Below are positions 47,293-59,100 of a stretch of 64,000 nucleotides of DNA, one piece after another. How positions within the stretch are numbered: position 1 is the first letter of the stretch; each line of letters begins with the position of its first letter. The position numbers and the translations under genes were made by a program. The notes beneath the pieces are model-generated. The model worked only from the letters and a program-made list of their open reading frames with translations, did no database searches and had not been told where the DNA came from. Source of the stretch: Coxiella endosymbiont of Dermacentor marginatus (lineage in GTDB: Bacteria; Pseudomonadota; Gammaproteobacteria; Coxiellales; Coxiellaceae); contig NZ_OU015521.1 of the NCBI RefSeq assembly GCF_907164955.1, positions 1 through 64,000 of the forward strand, written 5' to 3'.

Positions 47293-48365
47293 AAACAACA
47301 ACTACTGCCAGTTTTACCGTTCAATATTTACAGTTTCTCGACGTCAACAGCCAGCCTTCTCAGCCTTTTCCCGAATTTGCAGATCCTGATACGCTATTGT
47401 ATCTCTACCGTCAAATGTCTCTTATCCGTCATTTTGATAATAAAGCTGTTAACCTTCAACGCACTGGAAAGATGGGTACCTATCCTTCTTCTCAGGGTCA
47501 GGAAGCAGTAGGAGTTGGTATGGGAAATGCCATGCAGGTCGAAGACGTTTTTTGCCCCTATTATCGTGATCAAGGAGCATGTCTTGAGAGAGGAATAAAA
47601 TTATCAGAATTTTTGGCTTATTGGGGAGGAGATGAACAGGGCAGTAATTATTCTAATCCTGGAGTTAAAGACGATTTTCCTAATTGTATTCCTGTTGCGG
47701 GACAACTTCTGCACGCTGCTGGCATTGCGTACGCTATTAAATATCGAAAACAATGTCGTGCTGTAGTAACGATTTGTGGAGATGGTGGAACTTCTAAAGG
47801 TGATTTTTACGAAGCAATTAATCTAGCTGGATGCTGGAAATTGCCGGTGGTTTTTGTCATTAATAATAATCAATGGGCCATTTCAGTAGGCCGTAATCAA
47901 CAGACTGGCTGTCAAACATTGGCTCAAAAAGCCATCGCCGGAGGATTTGATGGATTGCAAGTAGACGGTAATGATGTTATTGCCGTCCGTTATGCAGTTT
48001 CCAAAGCTTTAGAGAGAGCACGAGCAGGAGGCGGCCCCACCTTAATTGAAGCTATCACATATCGATTATGCGATCATACTACCGCAGATGATGCGAGCCG
48101 CTACATGCCCTCTGAAGAGCTGAAAATGGCTTGGAAACGTGAACCAATTGCTCGACTTAGATATTATTTGGAATCCAAAGGACTATGGTCACGAGACAAA
48201 GAAATAGGACTGCAAATTGAGTTATCTAACGAAGTTGAGCAAATTGTAAAAGAATTTTTAGATAGGCCTCCATCAAAGCCGACAGATATGTTTGATTATT
48301 TGTATGAGGAATTGCCTCAATCACTTAAAAAACAACGTGATGAGCTAATCGGAAAAGAAGAATGA
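47286..48365 (+). CDS. Branched-chain 2-oxo acid dehydrogenase E1 alpha
   Basis: Thiamine diphosphate-dependent decarboxylase subunit of 359 aa. The ThDP motif begins at GDGGTSKGDFYEAINLAG (165-182) and ends with INNNQWAIS near 192-200. GTYPSSQGQEAVGVGMG and the loop YRLCDHTTADDASRY, like the phosphorylation-loop region of E1alpha, are also present. Similar clusters are annotated either as pyruvate or as branched-chain dehydrogenase. The operon with leucine dehydrogenase favours branched-chain oxo acids. E1beta overlaps it by 4 nt. Confidence 0.88.
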   Translation: MLKTTTTASFTVQYLQFLDVNSQPSQPFPEFADPDTLLYLYRQMSLIRHFDNKAVNLQRTGKMGTYPSSQGQEAVGVGMGNAMQVEDVFCPYYRDQGACLERGIKLSEFLAYWGGDEQGSNYSNPGVKDDFPNCIPVAGQLLHAAGIAYAIKYRKQCRAVVTICGDGGTSKGDFYEAINLAGCWKLPVVFVINNNQWAISVGRNQQTGCQTLAQKAIAGGFDGLQVDGNDVIAVRYAVSKALERARAGGGPTLIEAITYRLCDHTTADDASRYMPSEELKMAWKREPIARLRYYLESKGLWSRDKEIGLQIELSNEVEQIVKEFLDRPPSKPTDMFDYLYEELPQSLKKQRDELIGKEE

Positions 48366-49342
48366 TGGGAATTACATTGATTGAAGCTGTCAATCAAGCA
48401 TTAGCTTATGAGATGACAAAGGATAATTCTGTTATTGTATTAGGAGAAGACGTTGGTATTAACGGAGGTGTTTTCCGAGCTACCATAGGATTGCTTGAGA
48501 AGTTTGGGCCAGAGCGAGTTTTAGATATGCCATTAGCTGAAAGTATGATTGCTGGAATTTCAATAGGCATGGCATCTCAGGGGTTAAAATCTATCGCGGA
48601 ATTTCAATTTGAAGGATTTATTTATTCCGGTTTTGATCATATTTTGAGTCATGCAGCACGGTTACGGAATCGAACTCGAGGCCGATTGCATTGTCCTATC
48701 GTTTATCGTGCTCCCTTTGGAGGTGGTATCCGTGCTCCTGAACATCATTCAGAAAGTATGGAAGCGCTATTTGCTCATATTCCGGGATTAAGGGTTGTTA
48801 TTCCTTCTTCTCCTGCCAGAGCTTACGGGTTATTGTTGGCTTCTATTCGTAAGCCCGATCCTGTTCTTTTTTTAGAACCGAAACGTATCTATCGCTTAGT
48901 GAAGCAAGAGGTTCCGGATGATGGGAAAGAACTTCCTTTAGATCAATGTTTCCTTTTACGTGAAGGTTCTGACGTTACTCTCGTAACCTGGGGAGCTATG
49001 CTTAAAGAGACTATGGAAGCGACTGATCAGCTCGCTCGGCAAGGTATCGAAGCAGAGGTGATCGATGTTGCTACCATTAAACCGCTGGATATGAATACTA
49101 TTTTGTATTCAGTAGAAAAAACTGGACGCTGCGTGATCATCCATGAAGCTCCATTAACTGGTGGAGTTGGAGCTGAAATTGCGGCCGGTATTGCTGAACA
49201 AGGTTTACTCTCTTTATTAGCACCTATTAAACGTGTAGCTGGATATGACACTATAATGCCTTATTTTCAATTAGAAAAAAAATATATGCCAAGTACCAAC
49301 CAGATTTTTAAAGCTGTACAATCGTTGATGGAATTTTCCTGA
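48362..49342 (+). CDS. Branched-chain 2-oxo acid dehydrogenase E1 beta
   Basis: Beta subunit of 326 aa with the transketolase-like pyrimidine-binding domain (VIVLGEDVGINGGVFRAT, ERVLDMPLAESMIAGISIGM, EFQFEGFIYSGFDHI) and a C-terminal domain (ISSxGLK-like IDVATIKPLDMNTI, HEAPLTGGVGAEIAA). YRAPFGGGIRAPEHHSES matches E1beta of BCKDH and PDH. Its ATG overlaps the E1alpha stop; a second ATG directly follows. E2 begins at its last base. Confidence 0.9.
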   Translation: MMGITLIEAVNQALAYEMTKDNSVIVLGEDVGINGGVFRATIGLLEKFGPERVLDMPLAESMIAGISIGMASQGLKSIAEFQFEGFIYSGFDHILSHAARLRNRTRGRLHCPIVYRAPFGGGIRAPEHHSESMEALFAHIPGLRVVIPSSPARAYGLLLASIRKPDPVLFLEPKRIYRLVKQEVPDDGKELPLDQCFLLREGSDVTLVTWGAMLKETMEATDQLARQGIEAEVIDVATIKPLDMNTILYSVEKTGRCVIIHEAPLTGGVGAEIAAGIAEQGLLSLLAPIKRVAGYDTIMPYFQLEKKYMPSTNQIFKAVQSLMEFS

Positions 49343-50487
49343 TGAAAGTTTTTAAATTGCCCGACCTAGGAGAAGGCTTACCTGATGCAGTAATTCGTGA
49401 ATGGTATGTGAAAGAGGGTGATGAAGTCATTGTGGATCAGCCATTAGTTGCTATGGAAACAGCAAAAGCACTTGTAGATGTTCCTTCTCCATTGTCCGAT
49501 AAAATTGAAAAATTATTTGGTGAAGTAGGTGACATCGTAAAAACTGGTCATCCACTTGTTGGATTTGAAGAAGAGGCTGAAAAAGAAACTCCTAAAAACG
49601 ATGCAGGGACAGTAGTTGGTGCTATTGAAAGTAGTGAAACTATTTTAAAAGAAGTTGCCACAGGCATTAAAGTGCAAAAATCCGAAGAAAGAAGAAAGAT
49701 TGCTAAAGCAACCCCATTAGTTCGAATGCTCGCCAAGCAACTCAAGGTGGATCTTTCTATGATTAAACCTCAAGGTAAAATGATTACTACTGAAGAAGTT
49801 AAGCAATCTGCTCAATTGTACCAAACCTCTTCGAATAAAGGTCAAAAAATCGAAACAGAGCTTACTCCTTTATCCAATGTACGACGTGCAATGGTTCTCA
49901 GTATGAGTCAGTCTCATCGTAATATCGTTCCTGTTAGTTTAGTGGATGATGTGGATGTTCATGCCTGGAAGGGTCAACAAGATATTTCAATACGACTGAT
50001 TCGAGCTATTGCACAAGCTTGTATAGAAATCCCTATTATGAATGCTTATTTTGATAGTGATAAAATGGGCTATAGGATAAAAAAACATATCAATATCGGG
50101 GTGGCAGTTGATACCCCTCATGGTTTATATGTTCCAGTTTTAAAAGATGTTGTGCATCGAAGTAATAACGAACTACGTCAACAAATTGACTACTTTAAAA
50201 AGATGGCTCAAACAAGGAGTCTCTCTTCTGAAGATCTTCGAGGTGCAACAATTATGTTATCCAACTTTGGGATTTTTGCAGGACGCTATGCAAATCCCAT
50301 TCTCCTTCCACCGATATTCACAATCATTGGTGTGGGTCGCATACGAGAGCAGGTAGTGCCTGAAAATGGCCAGCCCTCAATTCATCGGATGTTGCCGCTA
50401 TCCGTAACTAGTGATCACCGATTTATTACAGGCGGAGAAATTGCTCGATTCCTAAAAGTATTAATTGATTCTCTAGGAAAAGCTTAA
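49342..50487 (+). CDS. 2-oxo acid dehydrogenase E2 acyltransferase
   Basis: Dihydrolipoamide acyltransferase core of 381 aa. One lipoyl domain (1-77; lipoylated Lys42 in METAKALVDVP), a linker rich in acidic and charged residues, an E3/E1-binding domain near 118-155 (ATPLVRMLAKQLKVDLSMI), and the catalytic domain (about 170-381). The active-site block reads SDHRFITGGE: histidine 359 is present, but the aspartate of the textbook HxxxDG is threonine 363. I recall related E2 proteins with an HRxxTGGE form, so this may be a subfamily trait rather than decay. No E3 (lpd) gene is nearby. Confidence 0.9.
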   Translation: MKVFKLPDLGEGLPDAVIREWYVKEGDEVIVDQPLVAMETAKALVDVPSPLSDKIEKLFGEVGDIVKTGHPLVGFEEEAEKETPKNDAGTVVGAIESSETILKEVATGIKVQKSEERRKIAKATPLVRMLAKQLKVDLSMIKPQGKMITTEEVKQSAQLYQTSSNKGQKIETELTPLSNVRRAMVLSMSQSHRNIVPVSLVDDVDVHAWKGQQDISIRLIRAIAQACIEIPIMNAYFDSDKMGYRIKKHINIGVAVDTPHGLYVPVLKDVVHRSNNELRQQIDYFKKMAQTRSLSSEDLRGATIMLSNFGIFAGRYANPILLPPIFTIIGVGRIREQVVPENGQPSIHRMLPLSVTSDHRFITGGEIARFLKVLIDSLGKA

Positions 50488-51808
50488 TCTTTAACTACTC
50501 AACACAAAATATTAATCAAGTCTAACATTTATAAACTACGACAGCATACTAGAATTACAGTAAGCCATTATTTCTCTGCTAGAAGCGCTAAAAGCTGTAT
50601 GCATGGTGGTGTTTTTATTGTGGTGGTATAGGTGGGATTCTGGATCGGTGTATGTAAGACACTAACTGCGAAAAAGAATTGCAAGAATATCTTTTCACCG
50701 ATTTTGAGTTTTCCCACAAATAACTTTAGTAATCACTTAAACTATAGTAGATTATAAACACTTCTTCTTATTTTAATTACTAAAACTTAATAATTTAGCC
50801 TAGTCAACTTTCCCATTGCTGCATATTCTACGGTAAGATCTGTCTTCAATCGTGAATATATAAAAAAGAATCAGGCTGTGACTTCTGAACAATGTCCTTA
50901 TCAATATTAATTCTACCTGGGTTTTCTCCGGAAATTGGGTTTTTCAAAAAAATCACAGAAATATACTAAGTAAAAGTACTTCTTAATAACTCAACGCTTG
51001 ACTCTAAATTGGCTCCAATAAAATAAAAAGGAGCAGAGATTATAATTAATTTCAAGATTAAGGCTGTATGTGACGTTGAGTTAAAATTCATTTCTTGATC
51101 TGGAAGCTCCTGCATATTGTAAATCTGTTCTACTAATAAGTTTTTTAGCCAATTTGTGATCCAGATTTTGTCATAAGACGTTGTAGTTTAAACATCGTCC
51201 TTGACGATCTTTCCAACAGAATCATCTTAGTTAGACGCCCTACCATATTTTGAAGAAAAATATCGATTTTTTTTACCTAAAGATGTCTAAAGTTTAAATA
51301 ATTTTTTTAAAAAATCCATATTTTCCTTGTAATATTTTCTACGGATTATCATTGATAGGTCATTCGAAAAACAGCGCTCAAGGAAGATGTCGATTCAGTC
51401 AGTTTAATAAGAATCACTTTTGAGTTTTTCGTAATAAAACGAAAGGAAATCGTTTCCTCACCTTATTAAATTCAGTCATATTCATAATTAGCTCTGTTTT
51501 TTTCAGAAATATTAATCTAAGGTTAGGAAAAGAATAGCAGAGAAAAGATTCTAGCCGACTTTTTTACTGATTTTTAAAACTAAAAGATTCAGTAAGATAT
51601 AAGTAATAAATTGGAAAATAGTTAGAATTTACTTACCAGTTAGAGAAAGAAAAAATTCATCAAAAGAATATAGTACAAGAATCTTTTCAATACTCTCATT
51701 TTCCTTGCAACTTCAATTCATGTTAAATGCAACTCACTATTCCTTTTTATTTCAAGTTTATCCCTACTTAAACTCAATTCATTATCGTATAAATAACGAT
51801 TAATATAA
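50488..51808. other. Gene-free region of 1.3 kb
   Basis: Between the E2 end and the purL end. On the minus strand 50966-51168 stays open for over 60 codons (containing NWLKNLLVEQIYNMQELPD and FYFIGANLESSVELL). It looks like protein sequence, but it has no start or ribosome site and I recognise no family, so I take it as a gene remnant. Elsewhere there is nothing I can support. Confidence 0.4.
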
Positions 51809-54800
51809 TTAATTCACCCATGCCCGCGCATTATAGAACATCCTCATCCATGGGCTCATTTCGTCCCATTCCTTTGGATGCCAAGAAAACTGCACTGTAC
51901 GAAAAACTCGTTCAGGATGAGGCATAAGAATGGTTATACGACCATCTGGGGTGGTAAGTCCTGTAATCCCTGCTTTGCTACCATTGGGATTTGCGGGATA
52001 ATCTATTGTAGGAATTCCAAAAGAATCAATATAGCATAACGTAATAAGTTTATTTTCTTTTACTCGTTGCTCTTTCCCAATCTCGAATACTGTATGTCCC
52101 TCGCCATGTGAAACTACAATGGGAAGACGACTACTTACCATTCCTTGAAAAAAGAGTGAAGGAGATTCTAGGATTTCCACAAAGGAAAGACGCGCTTCAA
52201 ATTGCTCCGATGTATTACGTTCGAAAACAGGCCAATCTTCAGTACCTGGAATTATTGGTTTTAAATGAGAAAAAAGCTGACAACCGTTACAAACTCCTAA
52301 AGCAAAACGATCGCTACTTTGAAAAAATAAAGCGAATTCATCAGAAATTCTTGGATGCATTAAAATCGATTGTGCCCAGCCACGGCCAGCACCTAATACA
52401 TCACCAAAAGAAAATCCTCCACAAGCAGTCAATCCTTTAAACTCTTTTAAATTGACGTGTTTATTTAATAAATCACTCATATGAACATCAACACTATCAA
52501 AACCTGCAAAATAAAAAGCGGCGGCCATTTCTCGATGACCATTACTGCCTTGTTCTCGTAAAATAGCAACACGAGGTCGAGTTCCTAAATTAATATAGGG
52601 GAAAAAAATATTTTTATTATTGTCAAAAGTATTTTGTACTATAAGTCCAGGATTATTTTTATCTAACAATTTATCATATTGCTGCTTAGCACAAACTGGA
52701 TTATCTCGTAATGTCTGCAATCGATAACTTGTTTCACTCCACCATCGGTGTAGGTTGATACGACTTTCTTGAAAAATTGCTTTTCCTCGAAAATTTAAAA
52801 TAAATTTATCTGCTTCATTTAGCTCTCCAATAATGTGTGTATATATTGCCAACTCATATCTTTTTAAAATCGTTAGCACGTCAACAATATCTTCTTTTTT
52901 AATTTGAACAACAGCTCCTAAAACCTCGGTAAATACACTAGCCATTGGATTGTTCCCTAATGAATTTAATTCGATGGTAATACCTGTGTGAGTAGCAAAA
53001 GCCATTTCACACAAAGTTGCTAATAATCCCCCATCAGAACGGTCGTGATAAGCTAATAATAATTTCCTATGATTGAGTATTTGAATTGCTCGAAAAAAAT
53101 TAACTAATAAATGAGGATCATAAACATCAGGCGGTTGATCCCCTATCTCATTATAAACTTGGGCTAAACAAGAACCTCCTAACAAATGAACTCCTCTACC
53201 TAAATCAATGAGTAACAACTGAGTTTCGCCAACATCGGTTTGTAATTGTGGAGTGAGTGTATAACGAACATCTGAAACAGGTGCTGTAGCTGTAATGATT
53301 AAGGAAAGTGGTGATATCACACTTCGCTTTTGGTTATTATCTTGCCAAGAAGTATACATAGACAAGGAATCTTTACCCACCGGTATACAAATTCCCAACG
53401 CAGGACATAGTTCTTTAGCAACAGATCGAACGGCTTCATACAAATTTGCTCCCTCTCCTGGAAAACTTGCTGCTGCCATCCAATTCGCCGATAAAACCAC
53501 CTGAGAAATTTCATCAATAGGTGCAGCAGCTATGTTAGTAATAGCTTCGCCGACTGCCATCTTGGCTGATGCAATAGGATTAATGATCGCTACGGGTGCT
53601 CTCTCACCCACAGCCAGAGCTTGCCCTTGATAACCGAAAAAGCTATCCACCATAACTGCTACATCTGCTACCGGTACTTGCCAAGGACCAACCATTTGAT
53701 CGCGTACGACTCTCCCACCTACAGAACGATCACTAATGGTGATTAAAAAACTTTTATCTCCTACCGATGGATATTGTAAAACTCGTTTAATAGCATCTTC
53801 CCAATTGATACCTGAAGTATCGAAAGGTGGAATTTTAGGAAAGCATCGCTGATCGTCTTGTTGTATGGTTGGCATCTCATTAAATAATAAAGAAAACGGC
53901 ACTTCGATAGGCCGAGTGTGAAAATAATTGTCATTTACTATCAACTTTTTCTGTTTTTTAGTATATCCAACAATTGCAAAAGGACATCGCTCACGTTCAG
54001 CAATAGCGCTTAATATTTCTAGCGATTCCGATTTAATAGCCAGAACAAATCGTTCCTGTGCTTCATTACACCATATTTCTAGGGGAGTCATTCCAGGTTC
54101 AGCATTAGGAATATCTCGTAACTCAAACTCTCCACCACATTGACTGGCTTTAATTAACTCTGGAAAGGCATTTGATAAACCCCCAGCTCCAACATCATGA
54201 ATACTTAAAATAGGATTTTCTTCCCCCAAAGAAATACATTCGTTAATTAGTTCTTGTGCACGACGTTGCATTTCGGGATTCGGGCATTGCACAGATGCAA
54301 AATCCAAGTCCTTGATGGCTTTATTACTACTTCGAGAAGAGGCAGAACCACCTCCTAAGCCTATAGTCATAGCAGGGCCACCAATAACTATCAATAATAC
54401 TTTTTCCTTAAAAGATTGTTTTTCAATTTGAGCATGATGAATTTGTCCAATTCCTCCAGAAATCATAATGGGCTTGTGATATCCATAAGAAATAGTTTCT
54501 CCTTGTGTATCGATTTCTAAACCAAAATTCCATTTATATTCCAATGTCCGAAAATAACCACAAACATTTGGACGTCCAAATTCATTATTAAATGAAGCCG
54601 AACCAATAGGCCCCTGTAGTATAATATCTAATGGAGATGCTAATGATTTTGGATTTTTAAAATCTTTCTCCCAAGGTTGAGAAAAATTAGGAATATGAAG
54701 ATGTGAAACAGAAAATCCGGTTAGACCTGCTTGACTTTGCGCACTACGACCTGTTGCTACCTCATCCCGAATTTCACCTCCACTTCCTGTTGCCGCCCCC

Positions 54801-55714
54801 GCAAAAGGAGATATAGCAGTAGGATGATTATGTGTCTCTACTTTCAAAACTTTATGCAGATATTCTTTTTTTTTCTCATAACAATGAGTGATGAAATTAA
54901 TTTCAAGAGAGTGACTAACAGAACCTTTAATAATTGCTGCATTATCGTAATACGCCACCAGGACTTGTTTCGGATTTATTTGGTAAGTGTAATAAATCAT
55001 TGAAAATAAAGATTCTTCTTTTAATTGTCCATTAATTCGCCACCTTGCATTAAATGTTTTATGTCGGCAATGCTCAGAATTTACCTGGGCAAACATCATT
55101 AATTCAACGTCTGTAGGGTTACGATTTAATTGGTGGAAGGCTTCTAATAAATACTGAATATCTTTATCAGTTAGTGCAAGATTCAATAGTTGATTTGCTT
55201 GTAATAAGGCAACTTTTCCTTTTTCCAGTAAAGGAATGTATACAAAATTTAAAAGTGGTCGATGTTCAAATAATTGGTTTAATTCGTTTGAAGAAAGTAG
55301 AATTGATTCGATTAATGGATCATGTAATTCTAACAATATTTGAGAGTTACGCTTATTCCTATGAGTAATTCCGAAAAGACGATAGAAAATTCCTCGCTCA
55401 ACCCGAGTAATAGGAAGTTTGCAATTACGCGCGATTTCAGTAGCTTTTGACGACCAAGGAGATAAAGTTCCTAAACGAGGAAATACCCAACATGAAAATT
55501 CTTCGAGTAATGTAGGACATTTAGAAAAATGGGCGTTTGGTAACAAGCATTCTAACCGTTTTCGTTCTTTAGAATGTAAAGGTTTTTCACATTTGACAAA
55601 ATAGTTATAAGTAGCTTCGATAGCACAGACTTTAGGTTGTTTTTTTTGTAAGCGCTGTAAAATTTGCTGTTGACGAAACGTTGTATAAACTTGACAACCT
55701 TGAAAAAATAGCAT
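51809..55714 (-). CDS. purL: Phosphoribosylformylglycinamidine synthase
   Basis: Single-chain PurL of 1301 aa for the fourth step of purine synthesis. Domains in order: N-terminal PurS-like part, linker ([20 protein letters not shown]), first AIRS-like synthase domain ([36 protein letters not shown]), second synthase domain, and a C-terminal class I glutamine amidotransferase. The latter has the nucleophile in [14 protein letters not shown] and the His/Glu in [11 protein letters not shown]. No frame break over 3.9 kb in a genome full of dead genes indicates selection. I chose ATG at 55714; an in-frame TTG lies four codons upstream. Confidence 0.97.
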   Translation of the reverse strand: MLFFQGCQVYTTFRQQQILQRLQKKQPKVCAIEATYNYFVKCEKPLHSKERKRLECLLPNAHFSKCPTLLEEFSCWVFPRLGTLSPWSSKATEIARNCKLPITRVERGIFYRLFGITHRNKRNSQILLELHDPLIESILLSSNELNQLFEHRPLLNFVYIPLLEKGKVALLQANQLLNLALTDKDIQYLLEAFHQLNRNPTDVELMMFAQVNSEHCRHKTFNARWRINGQLKEESLFSMIYYTYQINPKQVLVAYYDNAAIIKGSVSHSLEINFITHCYEKKKEYLHKVLKVETHNHPTAISPFAGAATGSGGEIRDEVATGRSAQSQAGLTGFSVSHLHIPNFSQPWEKDFKNPKSLASPLDIILQGPIGSASFNNEFGRPNVCGYFRTLEYKWNFGLEIDTQGETISYGYHKPIMISGGIGQIHHAQIEKQSFKEKVLLIVIGGPAMTIGLGGGSASSRSSNKAIKDLDFASVQCPNPEMQRRAQELINECISLGEENPILSIHDVGAGGLSNAFPELIKASQCGGEFELRDIPNAEPGMTPLEIWCNEAQERFVLAIKSESLEILSAIAERERCPFAIVGYTKKQKKLIVNDNYFHTRPIEVPFSLLFNEMPTIQQDDQRCFPKIPPFDTSGINWEDAIKRVLQYPSVGDKSFLITISDRSVGGRVVRDQMVGPWQVPVADVAVMVDSFFGYQGQALAVGERAPVAIINPIASAKMAVGEAITNIAAAPIDEISQVVLSANWMAAASFPGEGANLYEAVRSVAKELCPALGICIPVGKDSLSMYTSWQDNNQKRSVISPLSLIITATAPVSDVRYTLTPQLQTDVGETQLLLIDLGRGVHLLGGSCLAQVYNEIGDQPPDVYDPHLLVNFFRAIQILNHRKLLLAYHDRSDGGLLATLCEMAFATHTGITIELNSLGNNPMASVFTEVLGAVVQIKKEDIVDVLTILKRYELAIYTHIIGELNEADKFILNFRGKAIFQESRINLHRWWSETSYRLQTLRDNPVCAKQQYDKLLDKNNPGLIVQNTFDNNKNIFFPYINLGTRPRVAILREQGSNGHREMAAAFYFAGFDSVDVHMSDLLNKHVNLKEFKGLTACGGFSFGDVLGAGRGWAQSILMHPRISDEFALFFQSSDRFALGVCNGCQLFSHLKPIIPGTEDWPVFERNTSEQFEARLSFVEILESPSLFFQGMVSSRLPIVVSHGEGHTVFEIGKEQRVKENKLITLCYIDSFGIPTIDYPANPNGSKAGITGLTTPDGRITILMPHPERVFRTVQFSWHPKEWDEMSPWMRMFYNARAWVN

Positions 55715-56188
55715 GTCTGAATCCAAAGCCTACAACTTCTCTATTCATCTGCTTTCTTTAGAAAGATTTCTTTAGAAAGAAAAGAGGAGAATAAAGAGTT
55801 GCTAAGTACGAACTTAGAATTAATATCTTAAAAAACAACAATAATCAGGTCCTTCTTTGCAGAAGGTCATTTGTCTTTATCTAACTTAAAGACCTTATAT
55901 TTTAAACCATTAATCGGAACTTTCACATCAAGATGTGTTTATTAACAATAAAAACTTACTCTCCTTTTGAGGATTTTGTTGAGCTTCTTACTCCAAAGTC
56001 TTTTTTTCAGTAGTAGTAAAAGATGTATCTTAACAAGAAAAAACTCTGAACTTACCCTGATCTTTAACTTGAAAGAACGATATTTTTAGTCTTTATTCAC
56101 TTTCTCATTTTTATCATTTTTTCTCACCTACGGAAGAAGGACTGTTTTCTTTTTGAACATAGTTGAGGGTTAGGTATTAACAATATTA
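55715..56188. other. Spacer between putA and purL
   Basis: About 470 bases between the purL start and the putA end. A 6-bp hairpin (CCTTCT/AGAAGG at about 55852-55867) lies here, without a clear U-tract on either strand. No gene remnant is recognised. Confidence 0.4.
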
Positions 56189-59100
56189 TTAATCTTCCAT
56201 CGTCATCAAAGCAGCATTTCCACCAGCTGCTGTCGTGTTAATCGTTAACGTTCTTTCTATACAGTAACGAGGCAAATAATGTGGGCCGCCGGCTTTAGGT
56301 CCCGTTCCAGATAACCAACTTCCCCCAAAAGGCTGAACACCTACGACAGCCCCGATTATGTTGCGATTAACATAGATATTCCCGGCATTAATACGACGCT
56401 GGATATAATCTACCGTTTCATTAATACGGCTTTGTATACCAAAAGTAAGCCCGTATCCCAAGCTATTAATGTCATCTATCACCTTATCTAAATCTTGACG
56501 ATGATATCGGAGAACATGCAAAATGGGTCCGAAGATTTCACCTTTAATGAGGCTGAGGTTAGGCAGTTCATAAGCTTGGGGAGCAATAAATGTCCCAAGA
56601 ACTGTAGCTGAAGGTAGATCGACTTCGTAAATCAGTTTCGCTTCTTTTTTCATAAAAGTGGTGTATTCTTGCAAGGCCGCTTGAGATTTAGCATCAATAA
56701 CAGGACCCACATCGGTGGCTAATAACATAGGATCACCTACTTTAATTTCGGCCATCGCACCCGCCAGCATTTTGATTACATTATCTGCAACATCATCCTG
56801 AATATATAAAATACGAAGGGCAGAACAACGTTGACCCGCGCTATCAAAAGCAGAAACAATGACATCTTGAACTAATTGTTCAGGTAGTGCTGTCGAATCT
56901 GCTATCATGGAGTTAATACCGGATGTTTCCGCTACGAATGGGATGATAGGGCCAGATCGATTAGCCAACGTTTTTTGGATATGATGTGCTGTACTATTGG
57001 AACCCGTAAATATAATCCCGCTGATTTTAAGATTTTCGATTAATGCTTGTCCTATAGTCTCACCAGAGCCTGGCACTAATTGCAAAATTTCTGTGGGCAC
57101 ACCGGCTTCATGAAATAAACGAGTAACTTTAGCTGCTGTCAAAGGTGTTTGTCCAGAAGGCTTAGCAATTACAGCATTACCTGTTATTAACGCTGCAGCA
57201 ATCTGTCCCGTAAATATAGCTACTGGAAAGTTCCAGGGACTGATACACAAGATAATACCTCGACCATTCATCCGCAGTATATTACTTTCTCCAGTGTAAC
57301 TCGGTAATACTTTATCAATCAGCTGTTTTTTAGCCTGCTCAACATAATAGTAGCAAAAATCAACAGCTTCTCGCACTTCCGATAAAGCATTTTGAAGAGT
57401 CCTTCCGCCTTCACGCACAATCAAAGCTACCAATTCAGCTTGATTTTTTTCTAATAAGTCCGCCATTTTTCGCAGAATATTAGAACGTGCAACTACTCCC
57501 TTTTGATCCCATGTAGGAAAAGCCGAAGATCCTACTTTAACAGCTTGTTCCACTTCAGATTTATTTGCTAACTCGATTACACCAATCTGATGTTGATTAT
57601 TAGCCGGATTAAAAACAGCTTTGCCATTTTTAATTTCACGTAAAAACGGTGATGCCTCCCACGTTTTTTCTAGTGCATTATAAATTGATTCAGCTAGAGA
57701 TTTTAGTTCCGCGTAATTGCTTAAATCTCTGCCTATTGAGTTTAATCGCTCTTTATTAAAGAGATTTCTAGGCAAAGGAATTTTAGGATTGGGAATTTTT
57801 TCAAACAACTCAATTTTTTTCATCGGGCTTTCAATGAGATGTGAAATTGGTACTGTCTTATTAGCAATTCGGTTGACAAACGAATTGTTAGTTCCATTTT
57901 CCAACAATCGACGAACGAGATAAGGTAATAAATCTTCGTGGCATCCTACTGGTGCGTAAATTCGACAAGGCAGATTTAATTTCGTAACGATATAATGATG
58001 CAAAGCTTTACCCATGCCCTGTAAGTTTTGAAATTCAAATTGATAATCCTTATAACGATGGTTCATTAAAACTAAAATCGTTGCAACTGAATAAGCATTA
58101 TGGGTAGCAAATTGCGGAAAAAGAGCATCTTGAGCACTTAACATTCTTTTTGCACAGGCAATATAAGAAATATCGGTATTCACTTTCCTAGTGAAAACAG
58201 GATAATTAATCAAACCTTCCATTTGAGTTAGTTTTATTTCAGAGTCCCAATAAGCTCCCTTCACCAGACGAACCGGAATACGACGTTTTTGTTGACGACT
58301 TAATTCAATTAACCATTCAATTAAAGGCAAAGCACGTTTTTGATAAGCTTGGACAGCAAGACCAAGACCTTCCCATCCAGAAAAAGCATTTTCTGTGAAC
58401 AATCCTTTAAAAATATTCAGACACATATCTAGTCGATCGGCTTCTTCCGCATCAATAGTCATACTAATTTTCTGTGCTTTCGCATGCAAGGCTAACTCTT
58501 TTACACGTTTTATTAGAAAAGACACTGCCAATTCGCATTTTGTAAAATTATAGCGAGGATACAATGCGGATAGTTTGACAGAAATACTTGGGGCTTCATA
58601 AATATTGTATGTCGTATGACTTTTCCCTAAGACACTAATTGCATGATAATAGGAATCATAATAACGATCAGCATCGTTTTGTGTTCGCGCTACTTCGCCT
58701 AGCATATCGTAAGAATATCGAAAATTCTCCTTCAAATTAGTCCGTGAACGCTTGATGGCTTCTTTAATAGTGCGGCCCAGAACAAAATGCTCACTCATTA
58801 ATTTCATGGTTTCACGAACCACTTTACGAATAACAGGTTCACCAGTTTTTCGAATGAGATTATGCCAAATAGTTTTAAATTGCCCATCTTTTTCTTTTTG
58901 TAATATTTTTCCTGAAAGTGCCAATCCCCATGCGGCGAAATTTACAAAAGCAGATTTACTAGCCCCCATATATTTATTCCATTCCGCGCTGGTCAATTTA
59001 TCGCGAATTAATAAATTTTCAGTTTGCTTATCCGGGACACGTAATAAAGCCTCAGCAAGACACATTAATAAAATTCCTTCTTCCGTGGAAAGATCGTAAT

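Noticed and set aside
52108-52440. Plus-strand frame of 110 codons inside purL
   Set aside because: Antisense to the conserved amidotransferase domain of PurL; no independent evidence for coding.
58752-59099. Plus-strand frame of 115 codons inside putA
   Set aside because: Antisense shadow of the well conserved PutA N-terminal region.
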